In this document: positions 9,390 through 20,321 of the stretch, one piece after another
Layout of the letters: the number at the start of each line of letters is the position of its first letter
Numbering within the stretch: the stretch's first letter is position 1
Assembly: GCA_039090855.1 (NCBI GenBank)
Contig: CM076999.1
Coordinates: 114,079,072-114,143,071, forward strand
Reading direction: 5' to 3'
DNA length: 64,000 bases
From: Macrothele yani
Lineage: Eukaryota; Arthropoda; Arachnida; Araneae; Macrothelidae
The notes under the pieces: model-generated
What the model was told of the DNA's origin: nothing
The model's database searches: none
What the model saw: only the letters and a program-made list of their open reading frames with translations
Made by a program: the position numbers and the translations under genes

Positions 9390-11394
9390 ATAAAGAATTT
9401 GTATCCCAAACAGGAGATTTTAGATTTTCAGCGTTTACCAACTCAGCAAATTCTATGCAGGCATGTGCAAAGCAAGAAAAGATGTCGGAGGGGGAGGGGT
9501 GTTAATGCTCAAAGAATAAAGGATTTCTGGTCCGATTGGAAAGTTTTAAGCGTTTACAAATTACAACCCAACAAATTATTTATCTGACGGCGCGTGCAAG
9601 GAAACTCAGAAAACCTGTCGGCGGGGGGGGGAGGCTAAATGCCGAAAAATTTGTAACCCAGTCGACAGATTTTCGTCGTGTACAGATTGCAAGTACACAA
9701 GATGTCTGACAGTGCGTGTAAACGCAGAAAACTTGTCGGATAGTAAGCTTCCCTCGTCCCCGACAGGTTTTCTGCGTTAGCTATAGTTAGCAAACGCTAA
9801 AAACCTCCGGATAGGATTCCCTATATGTTCTTTTTTCGGTATGAAGCCCCGATTCCCCCAATTGGATTACAAATCCTTTACATTTTATTTTTTCGGTGTT
9901 AACCCTCCCAACAGGTTTTCTGAGTTTGCAGGCGCCGTCAGATAATTTGTTGGGTTATAATTTTTAAAAGCTGAAAACCTCCCAATCGGATCCGAAATTC
10001 TTTAAGTTTTCAGCACCCTAAACCCCCGGATAGCTTTCCTAGGTTTCCACATGCCCGTAGAGAAATTGTTGAGTTGCAGTGTTTATAAATGCTGAAAATG
10101 TTCCGTTTGAGGTACAAAATCTTTTTGTTTTATATTTTCGGTTTTAACCCCCCCCCCCCTTCCTCTCCCCGACATGTTTCCTGTGCTTCACGTGCCCTCA
10201 GATAATTTGTACAGTTTTAGTTAGCAAACGCTGAAAATCTCCGTATCGGACCAGAAATTGTTTATATTTAATATTTTTGACATTAACCCTCCCACCCAGA
10301 GAAGTTTTCTAAATTTGCACACGCCCGCAGAGAATTTGTTGAGCTACAGTTTTATACTCTGAATTTTTTTTTTATTTAGTTGTAGATTCTAAACATTTTT
10401 TAAATAAAGAATTAGATTAAATATCGCAACTAAGAAAATACGGAAACTTTATGTGACTCAGATAACCAACATCTGGGGACAGGGGCACTAAACGGTCTAA
10501 AACGCAATTTTTATACGGTCCCTTAAAATTTTTATGGCCAGTTCTAACCGCTTTGCCTTTTGCTCGAAAATCATGGAGATGTCTAAATTTCTTATTGAAA
10601 ATGAAATATTTAAAAAAATGTTTTGTGAACAATAGTTGCTCAAGTAGTGGGAAATATGGCCACCCAATATTTGTTTATTACAAACAATTTTATGGCAATG
10701 AAATTGCAATGTGGCCAGTTCACCGGTGGCCACTTCTGCGTACCTGATTAGTTCTATATGCTTTTCAAGGGTATGGCCTAGGGATGGGCTTAACAGTGAC
10801 TTTTCAGTAACATTCCAAAAAAGTAATCGTGACAAGTAACGGTGACAAAGTCACTGTTTGTGACAAGAACGAACACCTGTATCTGTATGCTGAAATTAGT
10901 CACATGGCGAAATCACAATCCACAGGAATCTTTCATTAATCGTTACTTCATTTCGCAGTTCTCGTTCTGAGTTCTCAAGAGGATTCGTGTTCGTGGTATT
11001 TCCGAAATTTCCACTGACAGACTAATTAGGCACTTGTATTCTTAGTTTCTTTTCATAGGTAAGTAACGGAGAAACATTAAATATGAAATCGTTTAACTCC
11101 TGAAGAGCAGAGAGTAGTCCAGCTCGTATATGAAAAATTTTTAACTGGAAGATAAATTAATTATTATTTATAATTCATTTATACGGTCTGTTGGTCTGCA
11201 GACAGACCTGAACACAAAAAAGATTTTTATTCCGGTATATTTTTAGCCAATAATTGAATTTTTCTGAAATTTTGTGCTCCAGCCCTAAAATAAAAATCTT
11301 GATGCTCAGAACTTCAATGAATATTGGTTTGGGTGCAAAATAGCATATATGAATATCACTTAAAATAAAAATCCAACACCGTCAGATAAGTAGC

Positions 11395-12200
11395 TTTAAA
11401 AGTGAGATTACTGAATTAAAAGCTGAGAAATATCTATATTTAATATCAGTGCTTTTGGAGCGGTTAATAAAAAAGGAGCTTGATTTAAAAGTGAGATTAC
11501 TGAATTAAAAGCTGAGAAATATCTATATTTAATATCAGTGCTTTTGGAGCGGTTAATAAAAAAGGAGCTTGATTTAAAAGTGAGATTACTGAATTAAAAG
11601 CTGAGAAATATCTATATTTAATATCAGTGCTTTTGGAGCGGTTAATAAAAAAGTAGCTTGATTTAAAAGTGAGATTACTGAATTAAAAACTGAGAAATAT
11701 CTTTATTTAATATCAGTGCTTTGGCAGCAGTTAATAAAAAAGTAGCTTGATTGAAAAGTGAGATTACTGAATTAAAAGCTGAGAAATATCTATATTTAAT
11801 ATCAGTGCTTTTGGAGAGCGGTTAATAAAAAAGTAGTTTGATTTAAAAGTGAGATTACTGAACTAAAAGCTGAGAAATATCTATATTTAATATCAGTGCT
11901 TTGGCAGCGGTTAGTAAAAAACTAGCTTGTAATAAAAGTGAGGTTACTGGATTAAAAGCTGAGAAATATCTATATTTAATATCAGTGCTTTTGGTGCAGT
12001 TAATAAAAAAGTAGCTTGATTTCAAAGTGAGATTACTGAATTAAAAACTGAGAAATATCTATATTTAATATCAGTGCTTTTGGAGCGCTGTTAATAAAAG
12101 TAGCTTGATTTAAAAGTGAGATTACTGAGTGAAAAAGCTTGAAAAAATCTATATTTAATATCCAGTGATTTAGGAGCGGTTAACGAAAGTAGCTTGATTT
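11395..12200. repeat. 89-bp tandem array inside the hAT element
   Basis: About nine units with starts at 11401, 11490, 11579, 11668 and onward. Each contains aagtgagattactgaatta and atatctatatttaatatcag. The first three units are nearly identical and later ones are more divergent, so the left side was amplified most recently. No coding potential. Confidence 0.93.
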
Positions 12201-12220
12201 GTAACGTACCACGAAATTCA

Positions 12221-12275
12221 TTGTTCCAAATTCACGTTACTTTCGTACCACGAAAGTAACGTGAATTTGGAACAA
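12221..12275. repeat. Perfect 26-bp palindrome with 3-nt loop
   Basis: The arms 12221-12246 and 12250-12275 are exact reverse complements around the loop acc. The arm starts ttgttccaaattcacgttac. It lies at the right edge of the 89-bp array inside the hAT element. Confidence 0.95.
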
Positions 12276-12428
12276 TTTAGGAACCTAAGTGTTCTCGTTA
12301 TTTTGGAACGGTAATTGTTTGGTGATTTTGAGGTGATTTTTGCCGCTGATCAGAAACCGTGACAGTGACATTTTAGTAGCGTTACAAAATAACCGTGACG
12401 TGACTGCGTACCCACCTCTAGTATGGCG

Positions 12429-12702
12429 TTCAAAAACGTATAAAAGAAATATCAAAATCTTAAATATTATTGTAAAATTTTCAATACATCCAAAAGGAAA
12501 AAAAGACGAGGAGAGACTCGTAATTTTATGTTACGCTAATTTATAATATACATACGCGAATACTTCGTGTACTACCTAATGTCTATTTTGACCTTTATAT
12601 AGATTTTTTTATTCTAATTTCGTTATAAAATCTAGGTTAAGGCATCTGAACGATTTCATGTTTTCAATACGTAAAAAAAGAAAGAAAAAAACTTTTAGCT
12701 TT
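12429..12702. other. No feature recognised
   Basis: AT-rich unique sequence between the hAT element and the LINE fragment. I see no coding or repeat signal. Confidence 0.4.
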
Positions 12703-13612
12703 CATATCATCATTGTCAGCCATTACCAATACAGGGCTGGGCGAAGGTCTCCCCAAGTTTCCTCCACAACGGTCTGTCTTGTGCCAGTCTCCTCCATGTC
12801 ACTCCCGCATACTTTCGAATTTCATCCACCCATCTCCCATGTGGTCTTCTTCTGGGTCTTTTCCTGTCCCTTGGAATCTCAGTCTAAAATTTCAGCTGTC
12901 CATCGATGGTCTGTCCTTCTGGCAATATGTCCAGCCCATTGCCATTTCAGGGATTTAACTCTGATCATGATGTCTTCCACTCTTGTCATTTTTCGGATCC
13001 ACGAGTTCCTCTTCTTATCTCTCCTGGTTACACCAAGCATGCATCTCTCCATGCTACTTTGAGTTGGCTGCAGCCTTTGTATGTCTCTTTTAGTTAAGGT
13101 CCACGTCTCTGCACCATACGTAAGCACTGGAAGGATGCATTGATCAAACACTTTTCTTTTAAGATTTAATGGCATATATGCTCTTGAAAATTATGCTGTT
13201 TCTTCCAAAAGCTCTCCAGGCAAGTTTTGTACGCCGATTTATTTCCTCATCAATGTGACCCTCACTTGATATCTGCTGTCCAAGATAAACGTACGTGTCT
13301 GTTATCTCCAGCTTTTCTCCATCAATCGATAAATCTTCATTTCTTGTAAAAGCATTGAACATCACTTTTGTCTTCTGAAAGTTCATTTTTAATCCCACTT
13401 CTTTACTCTTGTCAGCAAGTTCCTGGATCATATTCTGCAGCTCTGATGGGGTAGTTGCAAAAATGACTACGTCATCAGCAAAACGAAAGTGGGTTATATA
13501 ATCTCCATTAATCTTTATCCCTTTGTTTTCCCAGTTCAGTGATTGAAAGACATTTTCCAATGTGGCGTTAAAGAGCTTTGGAGATTGTCTCACTCCCTTT
13601 CCAGTTTTTATG
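12703..13612 (-). pseudogene. RTE-type LINE 3' fragment (minus strand)
   Basis: The minus strand encodes the second half of the reverse transcriptase seen more fully at 32944-34497: KGVRQSPKLFNATLE, then FADDVVIFATTPSE with the catalytic Asp pair, then YLGQQISSEG and ILPVLTYGAETWTLTKRD. Relative to the longer copy, a few residues after GVRQ (GDTI) are missing. Frames change near 13170, and a stop appears after RWTAEILD. The 3' end is at 12703-12715, where the complement of the ATGATG tail begins. It is a 5'-truncated copy, the usual product of aborted target-primed reverse transcription. Confidence 0.9.
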
Positions 13613-13997
13613 TGTATTGTATATATTAGATAGTAAATCTGAATACGATTTTAATTCATATTCAGTAGCCATATTACACATCTTTTATTTACAGGCACCG
13701 CTCTTTTCAAAGCAGTTTTCCACCTGTTGATTTAGCATTAGAGCCGAGTAAATTATTTATTAATCTTTGCTGGTTTAAGTCAGGGTTTAAGTACAATAAA
13801 AAAAAAAAAAAAAAAAGAGCAGTCTCAATTATCTCAAAATTGCAACAAACCGAGTTGCGTATGAAGGAATCAGGGCGGTGAATTTTTAGCGAACTGAAAT
13901 CCAAAGTGAAAATCATCTAAATACGTGGCGTCAGTTGAGTAAATAAATCCATCGCTCTTCCCACATAGAGCACCGCACAACAAACGAAAAATAGTTA
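13613..13997. other. No feature recognised
   Basis: Unique-looking sequence with an A-run of about nineteen at 13798-13816. No gene signal. Confidence 0.4.
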
Positions 13998-14072
13998 TTC
14001 GGTCGCCGATGGGGAATCGAATCCCGAATCTCTCGATATCTAGCCGAGCGCGTTAGCCTTACACAACCTTAC
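13998..14072 (-). repeat. tRNA-like sequence (SINE fragment or tRNA pseudogene)
   Basis: On the minus strand the segment reads taaggctaacgcgctcggct, then a B-box-like gggattcgattcccc, ending ggcgacc. It resembles the 5' and T-arm parts of a tRNA-derived SINE head. The acceptor stem is not convincing, so I do not call it a tRNA gene. Confidence 0.45.
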
Positions 14073-14221
14073 TACATTTTTAAATGGTATATATATACAC
14101 TATCTACCAACAAGTAATTGGACACCCCTGCAATCGACGATATCTGCATTCATGTTACACGTCACGGCCGACGCTGTTAAATATCGTGTGGGAAACAACA
14201 ACGCAACCAGTCGCATGCAAG

Positions 14222-15252
14222 ATGCCACGCAGTACGGAGCTCTCTGATTTCGAGAAAGGTGTAATCGTCGGGTATCACAGAAATGGCCGATCCATACGTG
14301 ACATATCAAGCGAGTTGAAGTACCTAAAGTCGACAGTGGCCTACGTGATTGGCAAGTGGAAGATGAGAGGTGACTGTCGGAATGTGCCCCGACCCGGCAG
14401 ACCCACTAAACTGGGAATTAGAGACCGACGGGTGCTGGCCAGATAAATTCGGAAGAATCGCACCAAATCGATAGGCCACATCCGCGAGGAGTTTCAACAG
14501 GCATCCGGGAGTGTTCTTTCGATGAATATCATCCGTAAGGAAGCCCATCTGCTCGGTTATCATGGACGTGCTGCCGCCCACAAGCCTTTGATCACCAAGT
14601 CCAATAGCGCTGCTCTGCTAACGTGGTGCAAAGAACGTCGACAGTGGACCGTTGAACAGTGGAAACAGGTTCTTTGGAGCGACGAATCAAGGTTTACCCT
14701 CTACCGTTCGGATGGCAGGGTCTGGGTTTGGCCTCTGCCTGGAGAACGCCTCCTGCCGGAATGTATTGTGCCAACTGTGAAGTTCGGCGGCGGTGGAATT
14801 ATGCTATGGGGGTGTTTCTCCTGGTATGGCAAGGGACCCTTGGTCGCAATTCCTGGTAGACTCAACGCCGAGACCTACTGCGCCATTTTGGATGACCATG
14901 CGCTTCCTACGTTGTGGCAGTTTTACGGGGTGGACCCATGTTACTTTCAAGATGACAATGCCACCTGTCGTGTTGCGAGGTCCACCATGGCTTGGTATGG
15001 TGACAATGGGGTTAATCGAATGGACTGGTCTGCACAGATCCCGGAACTTAACCCTATCGAGCACCTCTGGGACGAGTTGGAGCGTCGACTTAAGGGGTGC
15101 CTCATCTTCCGTAATCGGTGAAGGAACTGACCTGTCTTCTCCAAGCCGAGTGGAAGAAAATACCACTAGCCGTCGTACAACGCCTGGTTGAGAGTACGCC
15201 CCGGAGGGTCGCTGCTGTAATCTCTGCTCGTGAAGGCTCCACCAACTATTGA
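14222..15252 (+). pseudogene. Tc1-like transposase of Tc1-2, nearly intact
   Basis: The start is taken at ATG 14222 (MPRSTELSDFEKGVIVGYHR), the usual place right before the first helix-turn-helix. A second DNA-binding part follows, with GRPTKLGIRDRRVL. One in-frame stop lies at 14444. The same frame then continues through [11 protein letters not shown] (first Asp), [11 protein letters not shown] (second Asp) and [17 protein letters not shown] (catalytic Glu). The spacing between the second Asp and the Glu is 34 residues, that is DD34E. A frameshift near 15110 displaces the last 40 or so residues, which would end at 15252. Few lesions suggest a fairly young copy. Confidence 0.9.
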
Positions 15253-15282
15253 AGGTGAATAAACTTCGATTTCCTTTGCTAT

Positions 15283-15419
15283 CATGGATGTTGTGTTTGT
15301 CTTACGGCACTGGCTCTCTCCCTTCCCTGGAACTAGTGGCCCTAAATTAGGGACGAACGACTGCTTATAGCCCATTGAGTTGCTCACGGTGGTCGTTAAA
15401 CCTCCAATCAAAAAAAAAA
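15283..15419 (+). mobile_element. SINE family A, 5'-truncated (copy 3)
   Basis: Begins catggatgttgtg and runs to cctccaatcaaaaaaaaa, so the tRNA-like head is missing. It lies inside Tc1-2, just ahead of the right terminal repeat. Nine A residues remain in the tail. Confidence 0.85.
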
Positions 15420-15491
15420 TTACTTGTTGGTAGATAGTGTATATACATAATGACGCATACATTTTCCCTCCCTCTCTTATATACATATATA

Positions 15492-15704
15492 TTTTTTTTT
15501 TTTGGAAGTTTAACGACCACCGTGAGCAACTCAATGGGCTATAAGCAGTCGCCCGTCCCTAATTTAGGGTCACTGGTTCCAGGGAAGGGAGAGAGCCAGT
15601 GCCGTAAAACAAACACAACATCCATGCCTGACCGGGATTCGAACCCGGACCCCGTGCGTACGAATGATCATAGGCCAGCGCCTTAGACCACTGCGCCACC
15701 GGGG

Positions 15705-15708
<4 letters not shown>
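15492..15708 (-). mobile_element. SINE family A (copy 4)
   Basis: Reverse-strand full-length copy with a T-tail at 15492-15503 and the complement of the head ending ccaccggggcggc at 15708. It is inserted in AT-repeat sequence, so its target duplication cannot be separated from the flanking (AT)n at 15709-15741. Confidence 0.9.

Positions 15709-15741
<33 letters not shown>
15709..15741. repeat. (AT)n microsatellite
   Basis: About sixteen AT repeats directly next to SINE copy 4. Confidence 0.95.
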
Positions 15742-15744
<3 letters not shown>

Positions 15745-16335
15745 AATTCAGTGTACGGTTAAATAGAAACACACACACACTCTCACGGAAATACATGTAT
15801 GAATGAATGCCGTTTTTAAAACGAATGTTGGAATAAGTCAGAACTGATACGATCACATGTAGAAAAACTACTTTTTGTACAAGTAAAGCAAATTTGACAA
15901 CCATTGTAAGACGCAGAAAAACAGTGATCATCACAAGTCAAAACAAAGAAGCCGAGCCGATAAATACTTGATCATAACAAAAATATGAAAATTATAAAAC
16001 CACGTATAGAAATATTAAAATTATAAAGCTATGAACGCGCGGCTGACCCTTCTATTGAATGCTCCACTGCTAGTAGTGACATCATTAATTTTCTTGAGTA
16101 ACTGTCTCAACACGAAAAACATACCTTAAAATTTACTAGGACGTCTCATCTGTTTTTCTGTATCTTCGACTGAACGCAAACGAATTAAAAAATATCAAGA
16201 AGTTAAAAAGAAAGGAAACACTATCGGCATGCTTACAAATGTTTCTATCGTGCACAATTCATGCAGAAAAGTTATAATCTTACCTGCTGAAATATACTCA
16301 GTGTTCTTTCAAATCTTCCAGCACAGTTGAGGATA
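15742..16335. other. No feature recognised
   Basis: AT-rich sequence without a recognisable domain. The open frames here are short. Confidence 0.4.
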
Positions 16336-17625
16336 ACTTCAGTTACACCAAATAGCACACTAATATAGTTGTAAGTGCTTTCCTCTCCTGATCAGTATTG
16401 GATCTAAATTTCCAGTTCCGTTAAACAGGGCGTGTAGAATATTCCAGAAGTAATTCTCTCAATAACTTCAGTTACACCAAATAGCACACTAATATAGTTG
16501 TAAGTGCTTTCCTCTCCTGATCGGTATTGGATCTAAATTTCCAGTTCCGTTAAACAGGGCGTGTAGAATATCCCAGAAGTAATTCTCTCAATAACTTCAG
16601 TTACACCAAATAGCACACTAATATAGTTGTAAGTGCTTTCCTCTCCTGATCGGTATTGGATCTAAATTTCCAGTTCCGTTAAACAGGGCGTGTAGAATAT
16701 CCCAGAAGTATTTCTCTCAATAACTTCAGTTACACCAAATAGCACACTAATATAGTTGTAAGTGCTTTCCTCTCCTGATCAGTATTGGATCTAAATTTCC
16801 AGTTCCGTTAAACAGGGCGTGTAGAATGTCCCAGAAGTAATTATCTCAATAACTTCAGTTACACCAAATAGCACACTAATATAGTTGTAAATGCTTTCCT
16901 CTCCTGATCGGTATTGGATCTAAATTTCCAGTTCCGTTAAACAGGGCGTGTAGAATATCCCAGAAGTAATTCTCTCAATAACTTCAGTTACACCAAATAG
17001 CACACTAATATAGTTGTAAATGCTTTCCTCTCCTGATCAGTATTGGATCTAAATTTCCAGTTCCGTTAAACAGGGCGTGTAGAATATCCCAGAAGTAATT
17101 CTCTCAATAACTTCAGTTACACCAAATAGCACACTAATATAGTTGTAAGTGCTTTCCTCTCCTGATCGGTATTGGATCTAAATTTCCAGTTCCGTTAAAC
17201 AGGGCGTGTAGAATATCCCAGAAGTAATTCTCTCAATAACTTCAGTTACACCAAATAGCACACTAATATAGTTGTAAGTGCTTTCCTCTCCTGATCGGTA
17301 TTGGATCTAAATTTCCAGTTCCGTTAAACAGGGCGTGTAGAATATCCCAGAAGTAATTCTCTCAATAACTTCAGTTACACCAAATAGCACACTAATATAG
17401 TTGTAAGTGCTTTCCTCTCCTGATCAGTATTGGATCTAAATTTCCAGTTCCGTTAAACAGGGCGTGTAGAATATTCCAGAAGTAATTCTCTCAATAACTT
17501 CAGTTACACCAAATAGCACACTAATATAGTTGTAAGTGCTTTCCTCTCCTGATCGGTATTGGATCTAAATTTCCAGTTCCGTTAAACAGGGCGTGTAGAA
17601 TATCCCAGAAGTAATTCTCTCAATA
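16336..17625. repeat. 129-bp tandem array, ten copies
   Basis: Ten units of exactly 129 bp, with starts at 16336, 16465, 16594 and so on. Each contains acttcagttacaccaaatag and gttaaacagggcgtgtagaa. Units differ at only a few sites (gatcagtat versus gatcggtat; attcc versus atccc), so homogenisation is strong. No open frame of note. Confidence 0.96.
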
Positions 17626-17763
17626 ATCTTCTTATAGATAACTGCACTGTACCTTGACCTTCTGCAGGGTGAGGTCACGTCTGCTGTGAACCCTGCTACA
17701 CCCAATAGACACTCCATGGGGAGAGTGGTGGGGGTAATCCCCCTATTCTTCCAAAACCTGACT

Positions 17764-17765
<2 letters not shown>

Positions 17766-17796
<31 letters not shown>

Positions 17797-18001
17797 TGGA
17801 GGTTTAACGACCACCGTGAGCAACTCAATGGGCTATAAGCAGTCGCCCGTCCCTAATTTAGGGTCACTGGTTCCAGGGAAGGAGAGATCCAGTGCCGTAA
17901 GACAAACACAACATCCATGCCTGACCGGGATTCGAACCCGGACCCCTTACGGACGAATGATCAGAGGCCAGCGCCTTAGACCACTGCGCCACCGGAGCGG
18001 C
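17766..18001 (-). mobile_element. SINE family A (copy 5)
   Basis: Reverse-strand full-length copy with a T-tail of almost thirty and the complement of the head ending gcgccaccggagcggc. The 12-bp target duplication aaacctgacttc lies at 17754-17765 and 18002-18013. Confidence 0.94.
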
Positions 18002-18019
18002 AAACCTGACTTCAAAGCT

Positions 18020-18190
18020 GTCGGGGGGAGTGTCGTCGTATGTGTGACCGGGGTTGAAATGGTAGCAAATGCGACCGGTAGGGGTTAATAGGAGTGGGGA
18101 AGTATGGAGGGAGGCAGGGTGGGGAATTTAGATGTTGACCACCTGGGGTCTTCCAACGGTCAATGCGACCGGGCTGAAAGGTCAGATGGG
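18020..18190. repeat. Repeat motif shared in inverse with 20935-21045
   Basis: Holds gaccggggttgaaatggtag followed by caaatgcgaccgg; a second atgcgaccgg lies near 18165. The complementary version is at about 20990-21040 behind the retropepsin fragment. It is probably part of an interspersed element flanking the retroelement, but no boundary is clear. Confidence 0.5.
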
Positions 18191-18299
18191 AGGGGGGAGG
18201 GGTTCCAAGGTTAGTAGTCTTTTCTGCTAACCTTGGGGGGTTCAGCGCCAAGCAGATCACGTTTGTAGGAATTAATTGAATGAACAATTTTCGCACTCT

Positions 18300-20300
18300 T
18301 TCATTTCTCTTACTTTATATATAAAACACCACTGAAATTCTTGCAGTAACAGAAATTTTAAATTTTGTCATCGATGTTTTTATGCTTTCGTAATTACTTC
18401 GTTTTCCATAGTCTTGAAAATAAAAAATAAATAAATTTGGGAACATTTGGATTTTCTTTCTTACTAAAAGCGAAGAAATTTACAATTAATTCTGAATACA
18501 GCTATCGCAATAAAATTCGCCCACGAATAGAATAAAATCTCCGGCAGTTTGTCGTAGAGAAAGTACTATGGCTATTGCTTGGGAAAAGGAAGTGTTTTAT
18601 TTTTTATAAACAGATCAAGTTTTACTAGGGGTATCTTCAGCTGCAATCCAGAAACATGAGTAAAACCTTATTTTGTAAATACAAACAATACAATAATTAT
18701 CAAACGTTTGCTAAAAAAGACTATTAAACAGGAAATGGTAATTTTAGGTTTACCGCTAATTTTAGGTTTTGGGCACTTGGATATTTTTTGCAAACAGTGA
18801 TCCGCAAAAAATCTGCTTCCAGGCCAGTTTATGGATCGCCAGTCCGATACTGAGCTTTCGTATGAAGATCTGATATTTACAAGAGCTATTTCTGCAGGTT
18901 TTTTAGGAATAATAATTCCGGATACGTGTAAAATAATCTAAGAGGAATTAAAAGAGGGTAAAGGTAGGAATGTTTTTTGGGGAATTATATTTTCCACATT
19001 TTCTAACCAATTGTTACTATGTGGTTGTAATAAAGTCAGTGCATAAATACGCTATTCTTAACAATGACAAATGAATCAAAGCCAAATTATTATTTAATAT
19101 TTTCTGGAGATCTAAAATTGATGTGAGAGAAACCGCGAGTCCCCGGATGCGTTTAAAACAATGAAGTTCCGTCGCGTTCAAACTCAAGTATGTACTTTGA
19201 TACAAAGCAACTTCTTTTATGGTGTAGAAAAAACTGATATGTTGCTGAAAATCTGTGGACACCTGATCAATGTTTTCAGATTTTCATCAACATTATCCAC
19301 GTTTTTCTTGAAAGAAAAAAATAAATAAATCGAGGGGTTAATAGTGATCAGTTCAGGAAAGGGTGACGATTCTTCCCTGGAGTGATTTGTTGTTAAACCT
19401 TTCGAAAACTTAATTTCACCTCCCTGGATTCGATCTTTAGGTCCAGAGAGAAAGTCAAGAAAAAGTTGCAGAAATTATATTTCTCATCGTTGTTTTTTTT
19501 TCCTCTGCTTAATGTACAAAATGGGTGTTTTACGTTGTTAAGGGATAAGAGAGTAGCAAAGTGCTACCCTCCCTCCGATTCAGTATTTATCATCGCTCTG
19601 GGGCTAGCCTAGGAATTTTGGGTTAAGTTCCAAAAAATAAAAATTAAACACATAAATTGTGAAATAAGAGTTAGTGATTGCTTTCAAAATTACTCAGCCC
19701 AGCAGAAGGGAAATGACAGTGCACACAAGAAAAAAAGGGATGTAATATTTTGAGTGGAGAGTAGTGTAAATATTTTTTTTTCTCTTTCTTTTACCTTTAT
19801 TGTGTGAACAAAAATGTAGCATTTATATGACGCATTACCAAAGTTCGAGTTCGAAACATTCAAGAGATAAGGTATTATAATAGTAATGTTTCACTTAATA
19901 AGTTTGGGCCAAGTAGACTTATCATAAAAGCGAGAGCAAATATAATATTTAAAAAAAGGGGTTCTTTCCCCTTGGCATATAACCAAATAAATTAATTATT
20001 TTTTTTTTTTGTTCAGAGAAATCATAGAAAGAGAATAAACCTGGAGTATGCTCATTAAAAATATTTATGACGAAAAAATTGTATTTCTTGCTTTGTTCAG
20101 TGTATGAAATAACGTGTAAAATGTCTTGTAAGCCAGCTGCAGTACCCCCACCCCTCCTTAACAGTTAGCGGTCAATGCTCTAAGTTTCCCAGAAAAAGGG
20201 ATTAAAGCAGCGAATTCTTTCGACCCCTTTTCGGAAATTTCTTTCCTAGAAAAAGACCACCGGGTAGAAATAGTCACTCGCGAAACAATCAACACAACAG
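18300..20300. other. No gene recognised
   Basis: About 2 kb of AT-rich sequence with many short A and T runs and only short open frames. If the protease fragment at 20322 belongs to a full LTR element, its gag or leader could have lain here. I cannot see an LTR or a primer-binding site. Confidence 0.35.
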
Positions 20301-20321
20301 GTCGGAGGCTTTAAACTGGTA

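Larger units (their letters stand above)
8595..10745. mobile_element. Foldback-like element FB-A, copy 2
   Basis: Same design as copy 1. The outer sequence at 8595-8700 (gtagaagtagccac, aaaattgcgattt, ggttggttatatgagtcac) is mirrored at about 10440-10745, where the longer right arm also mirrors 4505-4740 of copy 1. The next inner inverted pair is the ttaattgcgatatttaatg type at about 8950 and its complement near 10430. Unit arrays run forward from 9000 to about 9745 and then in reverse to about 10370. Two SINEs sit inside (8702-8933 and 9172-9389), each with target duplications, so they arrived later. No transposase is seen. Confidence 0.72.
10779..12420. mobile_element. Non-autonomous hAT element carrying a tandem array
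   Basis: The left terminus tagggatgggc and right terminus gcgtacccacctcta are imperfect inverted repeats, and the similarity continues inward through AGTGAC/GTCACT and GTAAC/GTTAC motifs. An 8-bp duplication with one mismatch flanks it: gtatggcc at 10771-10778 and gtatggcg at 12421-12428. Eight-base duplications are the hAT hallmark. There is no transposase. The interior holds an 89-bp array and a perfect palindrome. Confidence 0.75.
14098..15439 (+). mobile_element. Tc1-like DNA transposon (Tc1-2)
   Basis: The terminal repeats are cactatctaccaacaagtaa at the left and its complement ending ttggtagatagtg at the right. TA flanks both ends (14096-14097 and 15440-15441). The gene is on the plus strand, and a truncated SINE sits between the gene and the right terminus. 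Sequence outside both ends is (AT)-rich. Confidence 0.93.
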
